From Acidobacteriota bacterium (GTDB taxonomy: Bacteria; Acidobacteriota; Blastocatellia; UBA7656), in NCBI GenBank assembly GCA_040754075.1, contig JBFMDH010000003.1, forward strand, positions 140,307 through 204,306: a stretch of 64,000 nucleotides of DNA. The letters are read 5' to 3'. This document shows, one piece after another, positions 39,886 through 49,724 of this stretch. Within the stretch, counting starts at the first letter, position 1; each line of letters starts with the position of its first letter. A program made the translations under genes and the position numbers. Under the pieces are notes generated by a model, which was not told where the DNA came from, made no database searches, and saw nothing but the letters and a program-made list of their open reading frames with translations.

Positions 39886-41244
39886 TTACTCGACGGATTG
39901 TGAATTCCAGGCGTATTCACTTTCTTCATCTGCGGTAGTGGGGTTCGCGAAAATTTTATAACGAGCCGTCAGCGAAGCGGAGATGGCAGCCAGAAAACAG
40001 AATATCGGCGAATAGGCGTGCGATAACAGCGCCCCGGAAACCATGAAGCCGACAATACTGACTTCGATTGCCGAAGCCAGCCACCACAATTCCTGGGCTT
40101 CGGTTGCGTCACGCGCCAGGCGTCGCGCCCTGCGCGCACCCAAAATTGCCGTGATGATGATTGCCAGAAAACAGAGGATGCCGCCGACACCGAGTTCCGC
40201 CATGACTTGAATGAACGAGTTGTGCGGCGAGATATAAATGTGACCGTCGGATAAAACCCGATGCGCTTCGTTAAACGAGCCGATGCCTACGCCGGTCAGC
40301 GGATGAGTGATGAGCATTTTTATGCCGTTTTGCCAGACGCTTTTTCGCCCATGCCCATCCTGCATATTGTAGTCCTGCTCCAACGCAAAAATCGTATTGA
40401 TACGATTCCAGAACGAAGCCGGCGCAGCCACCACGAAAAGCGTCGCGCAAACGAGCAGCCCGATTAACACATATTTTCGCGCTTCACTTGATGAGCGAAC
40501 GAAAATGAACAGGCTGATGACCACCAAACCTAAAAAGCCGCCGCGCGAAGCCGTCTTCACCATTCCTAAAAGCATCAAGCCGATAGCGCAAAAGAGCAGG
40601 AGGCGAGATTTGAAACTTGCTTCTTTCATCAGGAAAAAAGCGAAAGGCAGGGTGACGACAAACAAGAGCGCCAGATCGTTTACATCATAAGTGCCGCCCA
40701 CCATCATTCGTTGTTCGGCTTCATAAATCGAAACTTCGGGACCAAAGCCGGTCATAATCGCCAGCACGATCAGCGAACAACCCAAAACCAACGCCCCGGC
40801 AATCATTCGCGATGAGCGATTGTCTTTTGCGCCCTGCACCAACAGGTAAGCGAACACCACATTTTTGACAAAGGTTTCCATCAGAAAATTAACGCTGCCG
40901 CCGCGCCAGTAAGAGAACGGCAGGGTTAAAACGCCAAGAAGCAGAATGCCAAGCAGATATTTAAATTGGGGGATGTCACCTAAACGCCAGCGATTGGCAA
41001 TCAGATGCGGGGTGGTAACAAAAATGATGGCAACCAGAGCGACGATGATTTTAACCAGCGGCAAACCATTCAATTTGGGAAAAAGCTGCATCAACTGCGT
41101 CACGAAAAACAGCGTCAATACCGATACGCCCAGCACAAACACCGACGGTTTGGTTTTCGCCGCCGCTTCAGACCGCGTTTCACTTTTACTCGCTTCGAGT
41201 TCGGTGTTGTCGGTGAATTCAAATGATTCGTATGTGCTGCTCAT
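39886..41244 (-). CDS. O-antigen ligase/Wzy-like membrane protein, 452 aa
   Basis: Membrane protein with about eleven hydrophobic segments and a large external loop. The motif GVGIGSFNEAHRVL followed by ISPHNSFIQVMAELG is typical of the Wzy_C/O-antigen ligase family, with the functional His-Asn pair. It probably polymerises or ligates polysaccharide chains at the outer face of the inner membrane. It is encoded next to a glycosyltransferase and opposite to the main polysaccharide cluster, so it belongs functionally with it. Confidence 0.87.
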   Translation of the reverse strand: MSSTYESFEFTDNTELEASKSETRSEAAAKTKPSVFVLGVSVLTLFFVTQLMQLFPKLNGLPLVKIIVALVAIIFVTTPHLIANRWRLGDIPQFKYLLGILLLGVLTLPFSYWRGGSVNFLMETFVKNVVFAYLLVQGAKDNRSSRMIAGALVLGCSLIVLAIMTGFGPEVSIYEAEQRMMVGGTYDVNDLALLFVVTLPFAFFLMKEASFKSRLLLFCAIGLMLLGMVKTASRGGFLGLVVISLFIFVRSSSEARKYVLIGLLVCATLFVVAAPASFWNRINTIFALEQDYNMQDGHGRKSVWQNGIKMLITHPLTGVGIGSFNEAHRVLSDGHIYISPHNSFIQVMAELGVGGILCFLAIIITAILGARRARRLARDATEAQELWWLASAIEVSIVGFMVSGALLSHAYSPIFCFLAAISASLTARYKIFANPTTADEESEYAWNSQSVE

Positions 41245-41261
41245 TTTGTAACTTTCTGTGA

Positions 41262-42413
41262 TTATTCACCGCGCACCCAGACATTGCGTTTGCCGAAAAT
41301 AAAGTAGAATAAGCCGACAATCGCCGCGGCGTTCATCACTGAAAAAACATAGACGACATTAAAAATTTTTACCCTGATTTTACGTTTAGCCAGAAGCCAA
41401 CCAAACAACACACTCAGATAAAACCCCGATTGGAAAGCCAGCGCAGTTTTATAAAAAAGCGCCGCCAAATCACCCGCGTTTTGCAGGCAAATGCTGATAT
41501 TGGCAATCAGCAAAATCATCATCAGGATGGGCGCGGCAAGGCGCAGCAATTTATGCGACCAGAATTGCCATAACAACAGATTGTTGGGAAATAACAATCT
41601 TGGCATCAACTGGCAGAGTTGATAATTGCCTGTCAGCGTCCGTGCTTTGCGGGAAAACTCGCGCCTTGCAGATTGAGGAGCACGGTCGTGCGCGGCGGCT
41701 GCGGGTTCATAAATGACGCGGCTGCCGCTTAAAGCGATTTGCATCGGCGTATAGACATCATCAAGGATAGTTTCCGGCGGCAAGGCTTTCCACAATTTTT
41801 TACGAATCGCATAAATCGCCCCGGTTGCGCCAATGATGGAATTGAACCTGCCTTCGTTTTGACGAATCCACGCTTCGTATTGCCAATAAAAGCCGACACC
41901 TTCGACCACCGTTGAACCGCCGGGTTTACTTATTACATAGGAACCGGAAACCGCGCCGACGGTGGCATCGGCAAAATTCGCAGCCAGTTCTTTGAGCGCC
42001 TGTGGTTCAAAGCTTTGTCGCGCATCGGCAAACACCAGGATGTCGCCGCTGGCATGTTGTACGCCGAGATTCAAGGCGCTCGGTTTGCCCCTGCGTTCCG
42101 GGTAATGCAACAGGCGCACGCTTTGACTGGTGAACGATTCTGCGCATTCAACGGTGCGGTCGGTTGAGCCATCCGAAACCACAATGATTTCCAAATGGGT
42201 TTTCGGATAATCGCTTTGCAATAGATTGTGAATTCTTGCGGCGATGTTTTTTTCTTCATTCAAACAGGCGATGATGACTGTAAGATGTGGCGTAAACGGT
42301 TGTTTGCTAACGTGTCTTCCGCGAAAGCGCGCAAGCATCCACACCGCGAGTGGATAGCCGACAAAGGTGTAAAGGAGTGCTGCTATGGAAAACCAGAAAA
42401 GAAATTTTGCCAT
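41262..42413 (-). CDS. Membrane glycosyltransferase, GT2 family, 383 aa
   Basis: The start at 42413 gives MAKFLFWFSIAALLYTFVG, a first membrane segment. The GT-A domain follows: LTVIIACLNEEKNIAARI, VVSDGSTDRTVE, DILVFADARQ and DDVYTPMQIAL. Two to three membrane segments close the protein. The pattern fits processive or polyprenyl-linked sugar transferases in exopolysaccharide assembly. The frame extends upstream to 42458, but that part lacks a ribosome binding site. It is in the same transcript as the Wzy-like gene. Confidence 0.88.
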   Translation of the reverse strand: MAKFLFWFSIAALLYTFVGYPLAVWMLARFRGRHVSKQPFTPHLTVIIACLNEEKNIAARIHNLLQSDYPKTHLEIIVVSDGSTDRTVECAESFTSQSVRLLHYPERRGKPSALNLGVQHASGDILVFADARQSFEPQALKELAANFADATVGAVSGSYVISKPGGSTVVEGVGFYWQYEAWIRQNEGRFNSIIGATGAIYAIRKKLWKALPPETILDDVYTPMQIALSGSRVIYEPAAAAHDRAPQSARREFSRKARTLTGNYQLCQLMPRLLFPNNLLLWQFWSHKLLRLAAPILMMILLIANISICLQNAGDLAALFYKTALAFQSGFYLSVLFGWLLAKRKIRVKIFNVVYVFSVMNAAAIVGLFYFIFGKRNVWVRGE

Positions 42414-42584
42414 GTTTGAATCACCGCAAATTAAACGTGAGCCAAAGCCTTCTGACAAGTTAAATTCGTAACTGTGTTCTGATTCCTGATTTGTTTATCA
42501 ACGAATGGAAAAATTATTCGATTGACCATTTATTGGTTATTGAAGCCATCTCAGGTGTGCATCTCGATTCTTGGTTAGCGCCAT

Positions 42585-44528
42585 ATGATTAAAACAAATT
42601 CTTCCACTGATTCCAGTTTCAACATCAGGAAAGGTTTACCTGACCGCGATACCCAGGTCATCAGCAATGAAGCGTTTCATAAAGTCGAAACCCACAATGC
42701 TCAGCCGGAAATTTTTCCCAATGCTTTGCCTGATAAAAAAACATTAATCATTGGCAGCCTTTGCATCACCATTTTTGTCACGGCTTTTGTTCTGTTGTGG
42801 TGGAATAAATATCTTGGCATTACCAATGACGGCTGGCATTTTTTTCACGCGCAGAGAATGTTGAATGGCGAAATTCCTTATCGTGATTTTTATCTCTTCA
42901 TTCCGCCGCTGCATCCTCTGCGACTGGCGCTTGAAATCAAACTATTCGGCAATTATTTAATCGTTCCGCAAATTTTCGGACTCCTTGAACGCTTGATTTT
43001 ATTCGTGGTTTTATTCATCTGGCTGGCGCGCTTTTTCCCGGTCAAATACGCCTGCATAGGAGTTATCGCCGGAGCGGTTTTTTATCTCGCGGATTATTCC
43101 GAGACCCTCAGTTCATTGCATCACGAAGCGGTTTTTTTTCCGACACTAGCGGCTTTCAGTTTAAGCGCCGCTTATAGCAAATCTCATCGCCAAACCCGTT
43201 GGTTGATGGTTGCCGGGTTTTTTGCTGGACTCGCATTTTTAGGAAAGCAGACCTCGGGGCTTGGCATCACGGCAGCAATTCCCGGGTTTTTGATTTTCGC
43301 GGACTATAAATCCGGCTGGCGGTTGTTGGCGAAAAAGCTCGCGGCATTCGCCGCCGCTTTCATCTTGCCGGTCGGGATGGTTTTCAGTTGGCTTGCCGCA
43401 AATCATGCCTTTTCGCCGTTCATCGAACAGATTTTTCTTAAAGGTCCCACCAGTAAAGGCTCACTCGCGCAATTGCTGATTCGCCCGATTGCCATGACGC
43501 TTGAAGAACCTTATATGCGGCGCACGGCATTTTTGGCTCTGGCAATCATTATAGGGTGTGCTTATTTGATTTATCGCAGCAGAGGCAAAGCGACCAATCC
43601 CACAACCAACCGTCAGCTGTTGGTTATCACCACCGGCGCGTTTTTATCATTGGGCGCGGGAATAATGATTGCGAAATTGACGACGCTTTCTCTGCAATCC
43701 TATTTTGCCAAACTGGTTGAACAATTGCCGATGTACATCAGTCAAATCGGCATCCTCGCCATGTTGATTTATATCGCTCAACGATTTTTTCGCGGGAAAT
43801 TCAACAAACAGGATTTACCCCTCGGCGCGTTTGTGTTTTGCGGCGCGGCGATTATTCTGACCCTCTCTTTTTCGTGGTCGGTTTATGTGTCGATGATTAT
43901 TCCGGCGTTGCCTTTTTTAATCGCTTTGGCGCTCACCCATCTCGACAAGCGCCGCTTGACAGGTTTTGCGCGTTTTGGACTGCTCGCCGGATGCGCGTTG
44001 CTGATCATGTTCACCGTCGCGCAAAAACTTGAACGCCCTTATAACTGGGCGCACTGGATCGAACCGAGTGTCGAACAGGCGACAGTTGCTTCAACGCTTC
44101 CTGAGTTGCGTGGTATTCAAATGTCACCTTTAACCAGAGAGCGCGTCGAACGCATCACTCAGTTGATGCAAACTCATGCAAGCGAAACCGAGCCGGTTTT
44201 TGTCTATCCGCATCTGCCGATTTTTTATAGCCTCTCGCATCGTCGTCCAAGCACGTTTGCGAGTGTCCATTTTTTTGACGTCAATCCCGATTATGTCGCC
44301 AGACAGGATGCCGCCGAACTTTTGCAACATCCACCGGCGGTTATTGTCGATTTTCAGTTTACGCCTGAACAGATTGCCAATAACGAAATGCTGTTTCGCG
44401 GCGGCGCGCCAAGCGGGCAACGCGACATCGTTGACGCCATTCACCAATTGACGGTTAATTACCAGTTGCTCGAAAGCTACAGCTTGCCGAAAGGTAATGT
44501 GATTCGCGTCTGGGCAAAAAAGTCATGA
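42585..44528 (+). CDS. GT39-like membrane glycosyltransferase, 647 aa
   Basis: Large polytopic protein with a polar N-terminal tail of about 48 residues, then roughly eleven membrane segments. After the first segment comes ITNDGWHFFHAQRMLNGEIP and RDFYLFIPPLHPLRLALEI, matching the acidic first external loop of GT39/ArnT-type enzymes. The C-terminal 150 residues form a soluble external domain. Such enzymes use polyprenyl-phosphate sugars. It opens the plus-strand polysaccharide cluster and lies ten bases before a GT4 gene. Donor and acceptor are unknown. Confidence 0.75.
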   Translation: MIKTNSSTDSSFNIRKGLPDRDTQVISNEAFHKVETHNAQPEIFPNALPDKKTLIIGSLCITIFVTAFVLLWWNKYLGITNDGWHFFHAQRMLNGEIPYRDFYLFIPPLHPLRLALEIKLFGNYLIVPQIFGLLERLILFVVLFIWLARFFPVKYACIGVIAGAVFYLADYSETLSSLHHEAVFFPTLAAFSLSAAYSKSHRQTRWLMVAGFFAGLAFLGKQTSGLGITAAIPGFLIFADYKSGWRLLAKKLAAFAAAFILPVGMVFSWLAANHAFSPFIEQIFLKGPTSKGSLAQLLIRPIAMTLEEPYMRRTAFLALAIIIGCAYLIYRSRGKATNPTTNRQLLVITTGAFLSLGAGIMIAKLTTLSLQSYFAKLVEQLPMYISQIGILAMLIYIAQRFFRGKFNKQDLPLGAFVFCGAAIILTLSFSWSVYVSMIIPALPFLIALALTHLDKRRLTGFARFGLLAGCALLIMFTVAQKLERPYNWAHWIEPSVEQATVASTLPELRGIQMSPLTRERVERITQLMQTHASETEPVFVYPHLPIFYSLSHRRPSTFASVHFFDVNPDYVARQDAAELLQHPPAVIVDFQFTPEQIANNEMLFRGGAPSGQRDIVDAIHQLTVNYQLLESYSLPKGNVIRVWAKKS

Positions 44529-44537
44529 AAGCGTAGG

Positions 44538-45878
44538 ATGCAAACCATGCGTAAGTGGGAACCGCAGCTTAGAATTTTATATTTCGCGCCGCGTCTTTGC
44601 GTCCCGACCAATACCGGCGCGCACCTGCGCAATTTTCATCTCACGCGTGAACTGTCACAATCGGCGCGCGTGGTTTTTCTCTCTTTCCCGAATCAGGATT
44701 CAGAGACCGCTGTTGATACAGATGAAACCAAGGAATGGGGTGTCCAACGTGTAGTGACAGTGCCGCGAGCCGGCGGTTATTCTGCCGGTAAAATTTTGCG
44801 CGGCGCGGTTGGCAAAACCCCTTTGCCGATTCTCAACTACACCACAGACGATATGCACGAAACCCTTGCGCGATTACTCGATGAAGAAGATTTTCACATC
44901 GTGCAGATTGAAAGCGTGCAACTGTCCGCTTATCTGCCGACGATTCGCCGGGCGCGCTCAAAACCCTCAATCATTTGCGACTGGCATAATGTCGAATCGG
45001 AATTGATGCAACGTTACAGCGAACACGCTACGAATCCTGCCCGAAAAATGTATGCGCGAATGACAGCGCGGCGTCTGGAAGCGGTTGAACGCCGCGTGTT
45101 GCGCGATTGTGATGCCCATTTTACGGTCAGCCAACGCGACCGTTTGCGACTACTTGAGATGAACCCGAAGGCGCAAATTTCGGTTGCCGATAATGGCGTC
45201 GATGCGCGGCATTATTCCCCGCAAGCCTGTCAAAAAGCCTATGAACATTGGCTAAATAGCCTATCGGATAATTCTTTAAAAAATCGTTCGGCAATCAACG
45301 GACGCCCACGTTTGTTATTCGTCGGTTCGATGGATTATCACGCCAACATTGATGCGGCGCTCTATTTCGCGAATGAAATCTGGTCGGAGGTTTACCAGAA
45401 ACACCCTGAAATGATTTTCACTATCGTTGGTCGCAATCCCGCAAAAGTGGTGCAGGAGTTGGCGAATTTACCCGGCATCGAAGTCACCGGCACTGTTGAT
45501 GACGTGCGCCCTTTTTACGCCGAAGCCTTTGCCTCGGTTGTGCCTTTAAGAGTTGGCGGCGGTTCGCGTTTAAAAATTCTTGAATCAATGGCTGCGGGGG
45601 TGCCGGTCATTTCGACGCGACTTGGAGCCGAAGGCATAGCGGTGTGCGATGGCGAAAATATTTTACTTGCCGATAGCCAAGCGAGTTTAGCGCAGCACAT
45701 ATCACAGGTTCTTATTAATCGGGAATTGCAGAATAAATTAAGCCAAGCCGCGCAGACGCTCGTGCATAAAGGTTATGACTGGTCGGCAATCGGTAGCGTT
45801 TTATTGAACGCTTATGCGAAGCTATCGCAAGCCAATCGCTGGTCTTTTGAAAGCACCGGTGTCACGCTGACATCTTAG
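44538..45878 (+). CDS. Glycosyltransferase family 4 protein, 446 aa
   Basis: Cytoplasmic GT-B enzyme transferring a sugar from a nucleotide donor. The N-terminal domain contains NTGAHLRNFHLTRELSQSA. The C-terminal domain has PRLLFVGSMDYHANIDAALYF and PLRVGGGSRLKILESMAAGVP with the donor-binding Glu. EGIAVCDGENILLADS closes the site. It resembles the GT4 proteins of the exosortase-associated exopolysaccharide clusters, though no exosortase is seen. It may start at the second Met. Confidence 0.9.
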   Translation: MQTMRKWEPQLRILYFAPRLCVPTNTGAHLRNFHLTRELSQSARVVFLSFPNQDSETAVDTDETKEWGVQRVVTVPRAGGYSAGKILRGAVGKTPLPILNYTTDDMHETLARLLDEEDFHIVQIESVQLSAYLPTIRRARSKPSIICDWHNVESELMQRYSEHATNPARKMYARMTARRLEAVERRVLRDCDAHFTVSQRDRLRLLEMNPKAQISVADNGVDARHYSPQACQKAYEHWLNSLSDNSLKNRSAINGRPRLLFVGSMDYHANIDAALYFANEIWSEVYQKHPEMIFTIVGRNPAKVVQELANLPGIEVTGTVDDVRPFYAEAFASVVPLRVGGGSRLKILESMAAGVPVISTRLGAEGIAVCDGENILLADSQASLAQHISQVLINRELQNKLSQAAQTLVHKGYDWSAIGSVLLNAYAKLSQANRWSFESTGVTLTS

Positions 45879-45937
45879 AAATCATTGTTGAACGGCTTTT
45901 ATCGGGTGAAAGCGGTTTTCAAGGAACCAAACATTTC

Positions 45938-47122
45938 ATGAAGTTACTGGCAATCATCGAAGCGGGTTCGATCACCGGACCTGCAAAAAATCTTCTGGCA
46001 TTTTGCGAGAACGCCCGCTGTCATGCGTTTGATAATTTGCCGCGCATTGAAACCACGCTTGCGACCTTTCAAAGAGCCGGTTCTGCAAACTCATCGAATG
46101 AATTCATCGCCTGCGCTCAAGAGAAATCCATTCCCATCGAAATCATCGAAGAACGGTTTCGTTTCGACACCCGCATCATTGGTGATGTGAAAAAGCTGGT
46201 CAACCAATTGCAGCCCGAGGTCATTCAAACGCACAACGTCAAATCGCATTTTTTAGTGAACGCATCGGGACTGTGGCGCGATATTCCCTGGGTGATCTTT
46301 CATCACGGCTACACGGCGACCGATTTCAAAATGCAGCTTTACAATCAACTGGATCGCATCTCGATTAGAAATGCGGCGCGCGTCGTCACCATGAATCAGG
46401 CATTTGGGCAGCACCTTGAAGCCATTGGCGCGAAATCTGCAAGCATTAGAATTTTGCACAATGCGGTTGACGTCGAAAATCTGACGAATATCAATCAACA
46501 GGAAACAGAAAATTTAAAAACCCGTTTGGGCATCGCTGATAATCAACCCGTTGTAATTGCCATCGGACGATTATCGAAAGAAAAGGGACACCTTGATTTA
46601 ATTCGCGCCTTTGCGCGGTTGCTTGAACTCGATGCGCAAACATCAGCCAGATTGTTGATTGTCGGTGATGGTCCTGAACGCCCTGTACTTGAAGAAACGG
46701 CAAATAATCTGGGACTCAAAGCGCGTGTGGTATTTGCAGGGCAAATAAGTGATGTGAAGCCATTTTACGCGCTGGCTGATTTGCTGGTTTTGCCTTCACA
46801 TTCTGAAGGCTCGCCCAATGTTTTACTTGAAGCGATGGCGGCGCGTGTGCCTGCGATTGCGACAGCGGTCGGCGGCGTACCGGAAATCGCTACGCATAAT
46901 GAAACGGCGTGGCTGGTAAACGCGCGCGATACGCAAGCGATGGCTCAGGCGATGCGAACCCTGTTGACGGAGCGGGCATGGGCTTTGCAGCTTGCCGAAA
47001 ATGCCCAACAACACATCATCAAGCATCATTCGCCCGATGCCCGTTTGCGGTCATTGCTGGAAATTTATCGAGAGGTTGTGCCAACCAGCATCGAGAATCA
47101 AGTTTCGGTTGCGCGTTGGTAA
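45938..47122 (+). CDS. Glycosyltransferase family 4 protein, 394 aa
   Basis: GT-B enzyme of the exopolysaccharide cluster. The N-terminal half has IEAGSITGPAKNLLAFC and VIQTHNVKSHFLVNASG. The donor-binding half has VVIAIGRLSKEKGHLDLIRA, LLIVGDGPERPVLEE and LPSHSEGSPNVLLEAMAARV with the conserved EGSPNVLLEAM pattern. Length is normal for the family. A deacetylase gene starts 26 bases later. A second long frame over its end (from 46909) is an artefact of the downstream gene's open upstream region. Confidence 0.92.
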   Translation: MKLLAIIEAGSITGPAKNLLAFCENARCHAFDNLPRIETTLATFQRAGSANSSNEFIACAQEKSIPIEIIEERFRFDTRIIGDVKKLVNQLQPEVIQTHNVKSHFLVNASGLWRDIPWVIFHHGYTATDFKMQLYNQLDRISIRNAARVVTMNQAFGQHLEAIGAKSASIRILHNAVDVENLTNINQQETENLKTRLGIADNQPVVIAIGRLSKEKGHLDLIRAFARLLELDAQTSARLLIVGDGPERPVLEETANNLGLKARVVFAGQISDVKPFYALADLLVLPSHSEGSPNVLLEAMAARVPAIATAVGGVPEIATHNETAWLVNARDTQAMAQAMRTLLTERAWALQLAENAQQHIIKHHSPDARLRSLLEIYREVVPTSIENQVSVARW

Positions 47123-47148
47123 ATGCCTGGGTTTTTAATACGAAAATA

Positions 47149-48084
47149 ATGAACGAAGGCTCAGTAAAAATTTTAGAACCGCAAACTGCTGGTGAAGTTG
47201 TTGGAGAAACGCCATCATTTGCGGCACGGGCGCGTTCCTGGGTTAAAGCAGTTTTCTTTTTCATCTATCTCTATTGCGGCTATGTGCAATTGCGCGATTA
47301 TTGTCTGGCGTTACTTGGTCGTTCACGCGCCGTGGTGCTGTATTATCATCGACTCGGTAAAGCCGATGTGTTGACCCGCGCGCCGGAACAATTCAGCGAA
47401 GACCTCAACTATTTAAAGCAACATTACGACTGCATCAGCCTGCGCGAACTGTGCCAGCGTTTGCAAAGTAAACAGGCGTTTCGTCGTCGCGCTGTGGTCA
47501 TAACCTTCGATGATGGGTATCGCGACAATTACCTGCTGGCGGCGCCGATGTTGAAAAAAGCTGGAATTACCGCAACATTTTTCGTTTCCACTGGATATAT
47601 GGGAACCGAGCGCGACTTTCTACATGATTTGCGAGATGAAAAAGAAGTTTCAGAAAAACCGCTGCGGTTCCCGAAACTGACTTGGGATGATTTACGTGAG
47701 ATGGAACGCGAGGGGTTTGAAATCGGTTCGCATACCGTCAATCACACGAATATGGGAAAAACGGATAAAGTGAGCATTGAACGGGAAATTGTCGGCTCAC
47801 TTGCAATGCTGAATTGCGAACTCAATGAACGACCGCGCGCTTTCTCGTTTCCCTGGGGGAAACCCGATGACATTTCCGATTACGCGCTGGAAATCGTCCG
47901 GCAAGCCGGTTATTACACCGCCGTGTCGGCGTATGGCGGAAGCAATACGCGCGGCGCAAATCTATTCAACATCCATCGCGTGGATGTTGGCAACGGTGAA
48001 CTGAGCCGCCTTGCGATGCGCGCCCGGGTTGCAGGTTTTGACCCGGACTTTTATCGGTTGAAATTAAAAAATAGAAATATCTAA
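47149..48084 (+). CDS. Polysaccharide deacetylase (NodB domain), membrane-anchored, 311 aa
   Basis: The ATG at 47149 was chosen over a frame open from 46909, which would overlap the GT4 gene by 214 bases. One hydrophobic segment near residues 30-48 (VKAVFFFIYLYCGYVQL) anchors it. The NodB domain has RAVVLYYHRLG, VVITFDDGYRDNYLLAAPML with the metal Asp pair, and IGSHTVNHTNM with the two metal His. FSFPWGKPDDISDY completes the site. It removes N-acetyl groups from surface polysaccharide in the cluster's product, by inference. Confidence 0.92.
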   Translation: MNEGSVKILEPQTAGEVVGETPSFAARARSWVKAVFFFIYLYCGYVQLRDYCLALLGRSRAVVLYYHRLGKADVLTRAPEQFSEDLNYLKQHYDCISLRELCQRLQSKQAFRRRAVVITFDDGYRDNYLLAAPMLKKAGITATFFVSTGYMGTERDFLHDLRDEKEVSEKPLRFPKLTWDDLREMEREGFEIGSHTVNHTNMGKTDKVSIEREIVGSLAMLNCELNERPRAFSFPWGKPDDISDYALEIVRQAGYYTAVSAYGGSNTRGANLFNIHRVDVGNGELSRLAMRARVAGFDPDFYRLKLKNRNI

Positions 48085-48115
48085 ACGTTACCTGGCTGTA
48101 CTGGCATTAAATCAG

Positions 48116-49696
48116 ATGTTACCCGCAACCCAGACAATCGATACACCCCTCCCGAAGACTTGGTCTCTGGCTTTTGTGAACCTGCGCAAACTCTTACTTC
48201 TTTTCTGGGCATTCATCGCATTTTTCTTTTATCTATCTGCCAGCGCGCAGGCAAAAACGATTTATGTTGCGTCGAATGGTAAAGACAGTAATTCCGGCAC
48301 ACTTCAACGTCCCGTGGCATCGCCCGCGCAGGCGCTGGCAATGAGCGAAGCGGGCGATACGATTTACCTGAGAGCCGGACGTTACTCGATCAATCATTTT
48401 TTGTGGGTTGATAAACCCGGCATCACCATCGCTTCTTATCCGAAAGAGCGCGCCACCCTCACAAGCGGCACCGAAGAAACCGATAGCAACGCCAACAACA
48501 TTCTCATTCTGGTCGCCGACAATATTTCCATCCTTGATATAGACATCGAAGGCGGTTCGTATTACGGCATTAAAATCGACATTGACCGCGCGCAAACCAC
48601 CAAAGGCGTCACCCTTCGCGGTTGTCGCATACGCAACACCGGACGCGATTGCATCAAAAGCTTTCGCGCCGATAAATTGCTCATTGAAAATTGTGAAATC
48701 GGCCCATCGGGCATACGCGACGCATCAAACGCCGAAGGCATTGATGCCATTGCTTCTGTCGGCATCACCATTCGCGGTTGTTACATACACGACACTGCGA
48801 CCAACGGGCTTTATTTAAAAGGCGGAACCCGTGAAGGTTTGGTTGAGCGCAATCGCCTCGAACGCGCGGGACATGCAGGGATATTGCTTGGACAGGACAC
48901 CGACGAAGCGGCGATGCGCGACGGCGCAAAGTATGAAGCCCTCAATTGCGTTGCGCGAAATAATATCATCAGTGACACGCGGGGAGCGGGCATCGGTTCT
49001 TATTCGGGAAGCCAGATTCGTTTTGAAAACAACACGCTTTACGATGTAGCGAAACAGATGCAGGCGGGTTTTTATGTTGTGACCAACAGCCGCGCGGTGA
49101 TGGCTGAAAAAATTTCTTTCAAAAATAATATTGTGGTTGTCTTGAGCGAACGCCCGCTGGTGTTGATTAAAAATTTAGGCGACCCGCTCCTGTGTGATAC
49201 GAACATCTGGTTCAGCCCCAGGCAAGCCAACAATTTTCATCGCGAAGTCGAACTTGCAGGCAAATTCGATAAATGGAGTTTTGCGGATTGGCAGCGCCAG
49301 TTGCGAATTGATGCGCACTCGTTTTTTGCTGACCCACTGCTTGACCCGGCAAGCCTGTTCAAACCGCGCGCCGGAAGCCCTGCATTTGACAGCGGCGAAC
49401 AGTTGCCGGAAATCAAAACCGATTATAGAGGCAACCCCAGACCACAAGGTGCGGCTTTTGACATCGGCGCTTACGAAGTGGGCGGCAACCACGAATCTGC
49501 GACAACCGCTTTGCCCGAACGCAACCCTGACGTTCCCGATACCAACGCCGAAATCGAAGAAAAGGACGAAACATTTGTCTCAAGAAAAAAACAAATCCTT
49601 GTTATAGTTTTTTCGGTACTGTCCGGGATATTGATTGTTTTATGTATCTACTGGTTTCGCGCCAAAAACCGTGCTCCCAAAAATATCCGCATCTAG
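48116..49696 (+). CDS. Right-handed parallel beta-helix protein with C-terminal anchor, 526 aa
   Basis: Residues about 20-45 form a signal peptide (LLLLFWAFIAFFFYLSASAQA). Then comes the DUF1565-like YVASNGKDSNSGT start of beta-helix proteins, with repeated coil turns such as VTLRGCRIRNTGRDCIKSF and ITIRGCYIHDTATNGLYLKG. The end has NPRPQGAAFDIGAYEVGG, frequent in this family. A final membrane segment (ILVIVFSVLSGILIVLCIYWF) is followed by a basic tail, but no PEP motif. It is likely a surface polysaccharide lyase, epimerase or binding protein. Catalytic residues are not assigned. Confidence 0.87.
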   Translation: MLPATQTIDTPLPKTWSLAFVNLRKLLLLFWAFIAFFFYLSASAQAKTIYVASNGKDSNSGTLQRPVASPAQALAMSEAGDTIYLRAGRYSINHFLWVDKPGITIASYPKERATLTSGTEETDSNANNILILVADNISILDIDIEGGSYYGIKIDIDRAQTTKGVTLRGCRIRNTGRDCIKSFRADKLLIENCEIGPSGIRDASNAEGIDAIASVGITIRGCYIHDTATNGLYLKGGTREGLVERNRLERAGHAGILLGQDTDEAAMRDGAKYEALNCVARNNIISDTRGAGIGSYSGSQIRFENNTLYDVAKQMQAGFYVVTNSRAVMAEKISFKNNIVVVLSERPLVLIKNLGDPLLCDTNIWFSPRQANNFHREVELAGKFDKWSFADWQRQLRIDAHSFFADPLLDPASLFKPRAGSPAFDSGEQLPEIKTDYRGNPRPQGAAFDIGAYEVGGNHESATTALPERNPDVPDTNAEIEEKDETFVSRKKQILVIVFSVLSGILIVLCIYWFRAKNRAPKNIRI

Positions 49697-49724
49697 GTGA
49701 AGCCAACAGCAAAGTGATTGAGCA

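Noticed and set aside
46909-47148. N-terminal extension of the deacetylase at 47149
   Set aside because: It would overlap the GT4 gene by 214 bases and has no relation to deacetylases; the ATG at 47149 fits the anchor segment.
48116-49696. PEP-CTERM protein
   Set aside because: The C terminus has a membrane segment and basic tail, but no PEP motif and no exosortase gene nearby.
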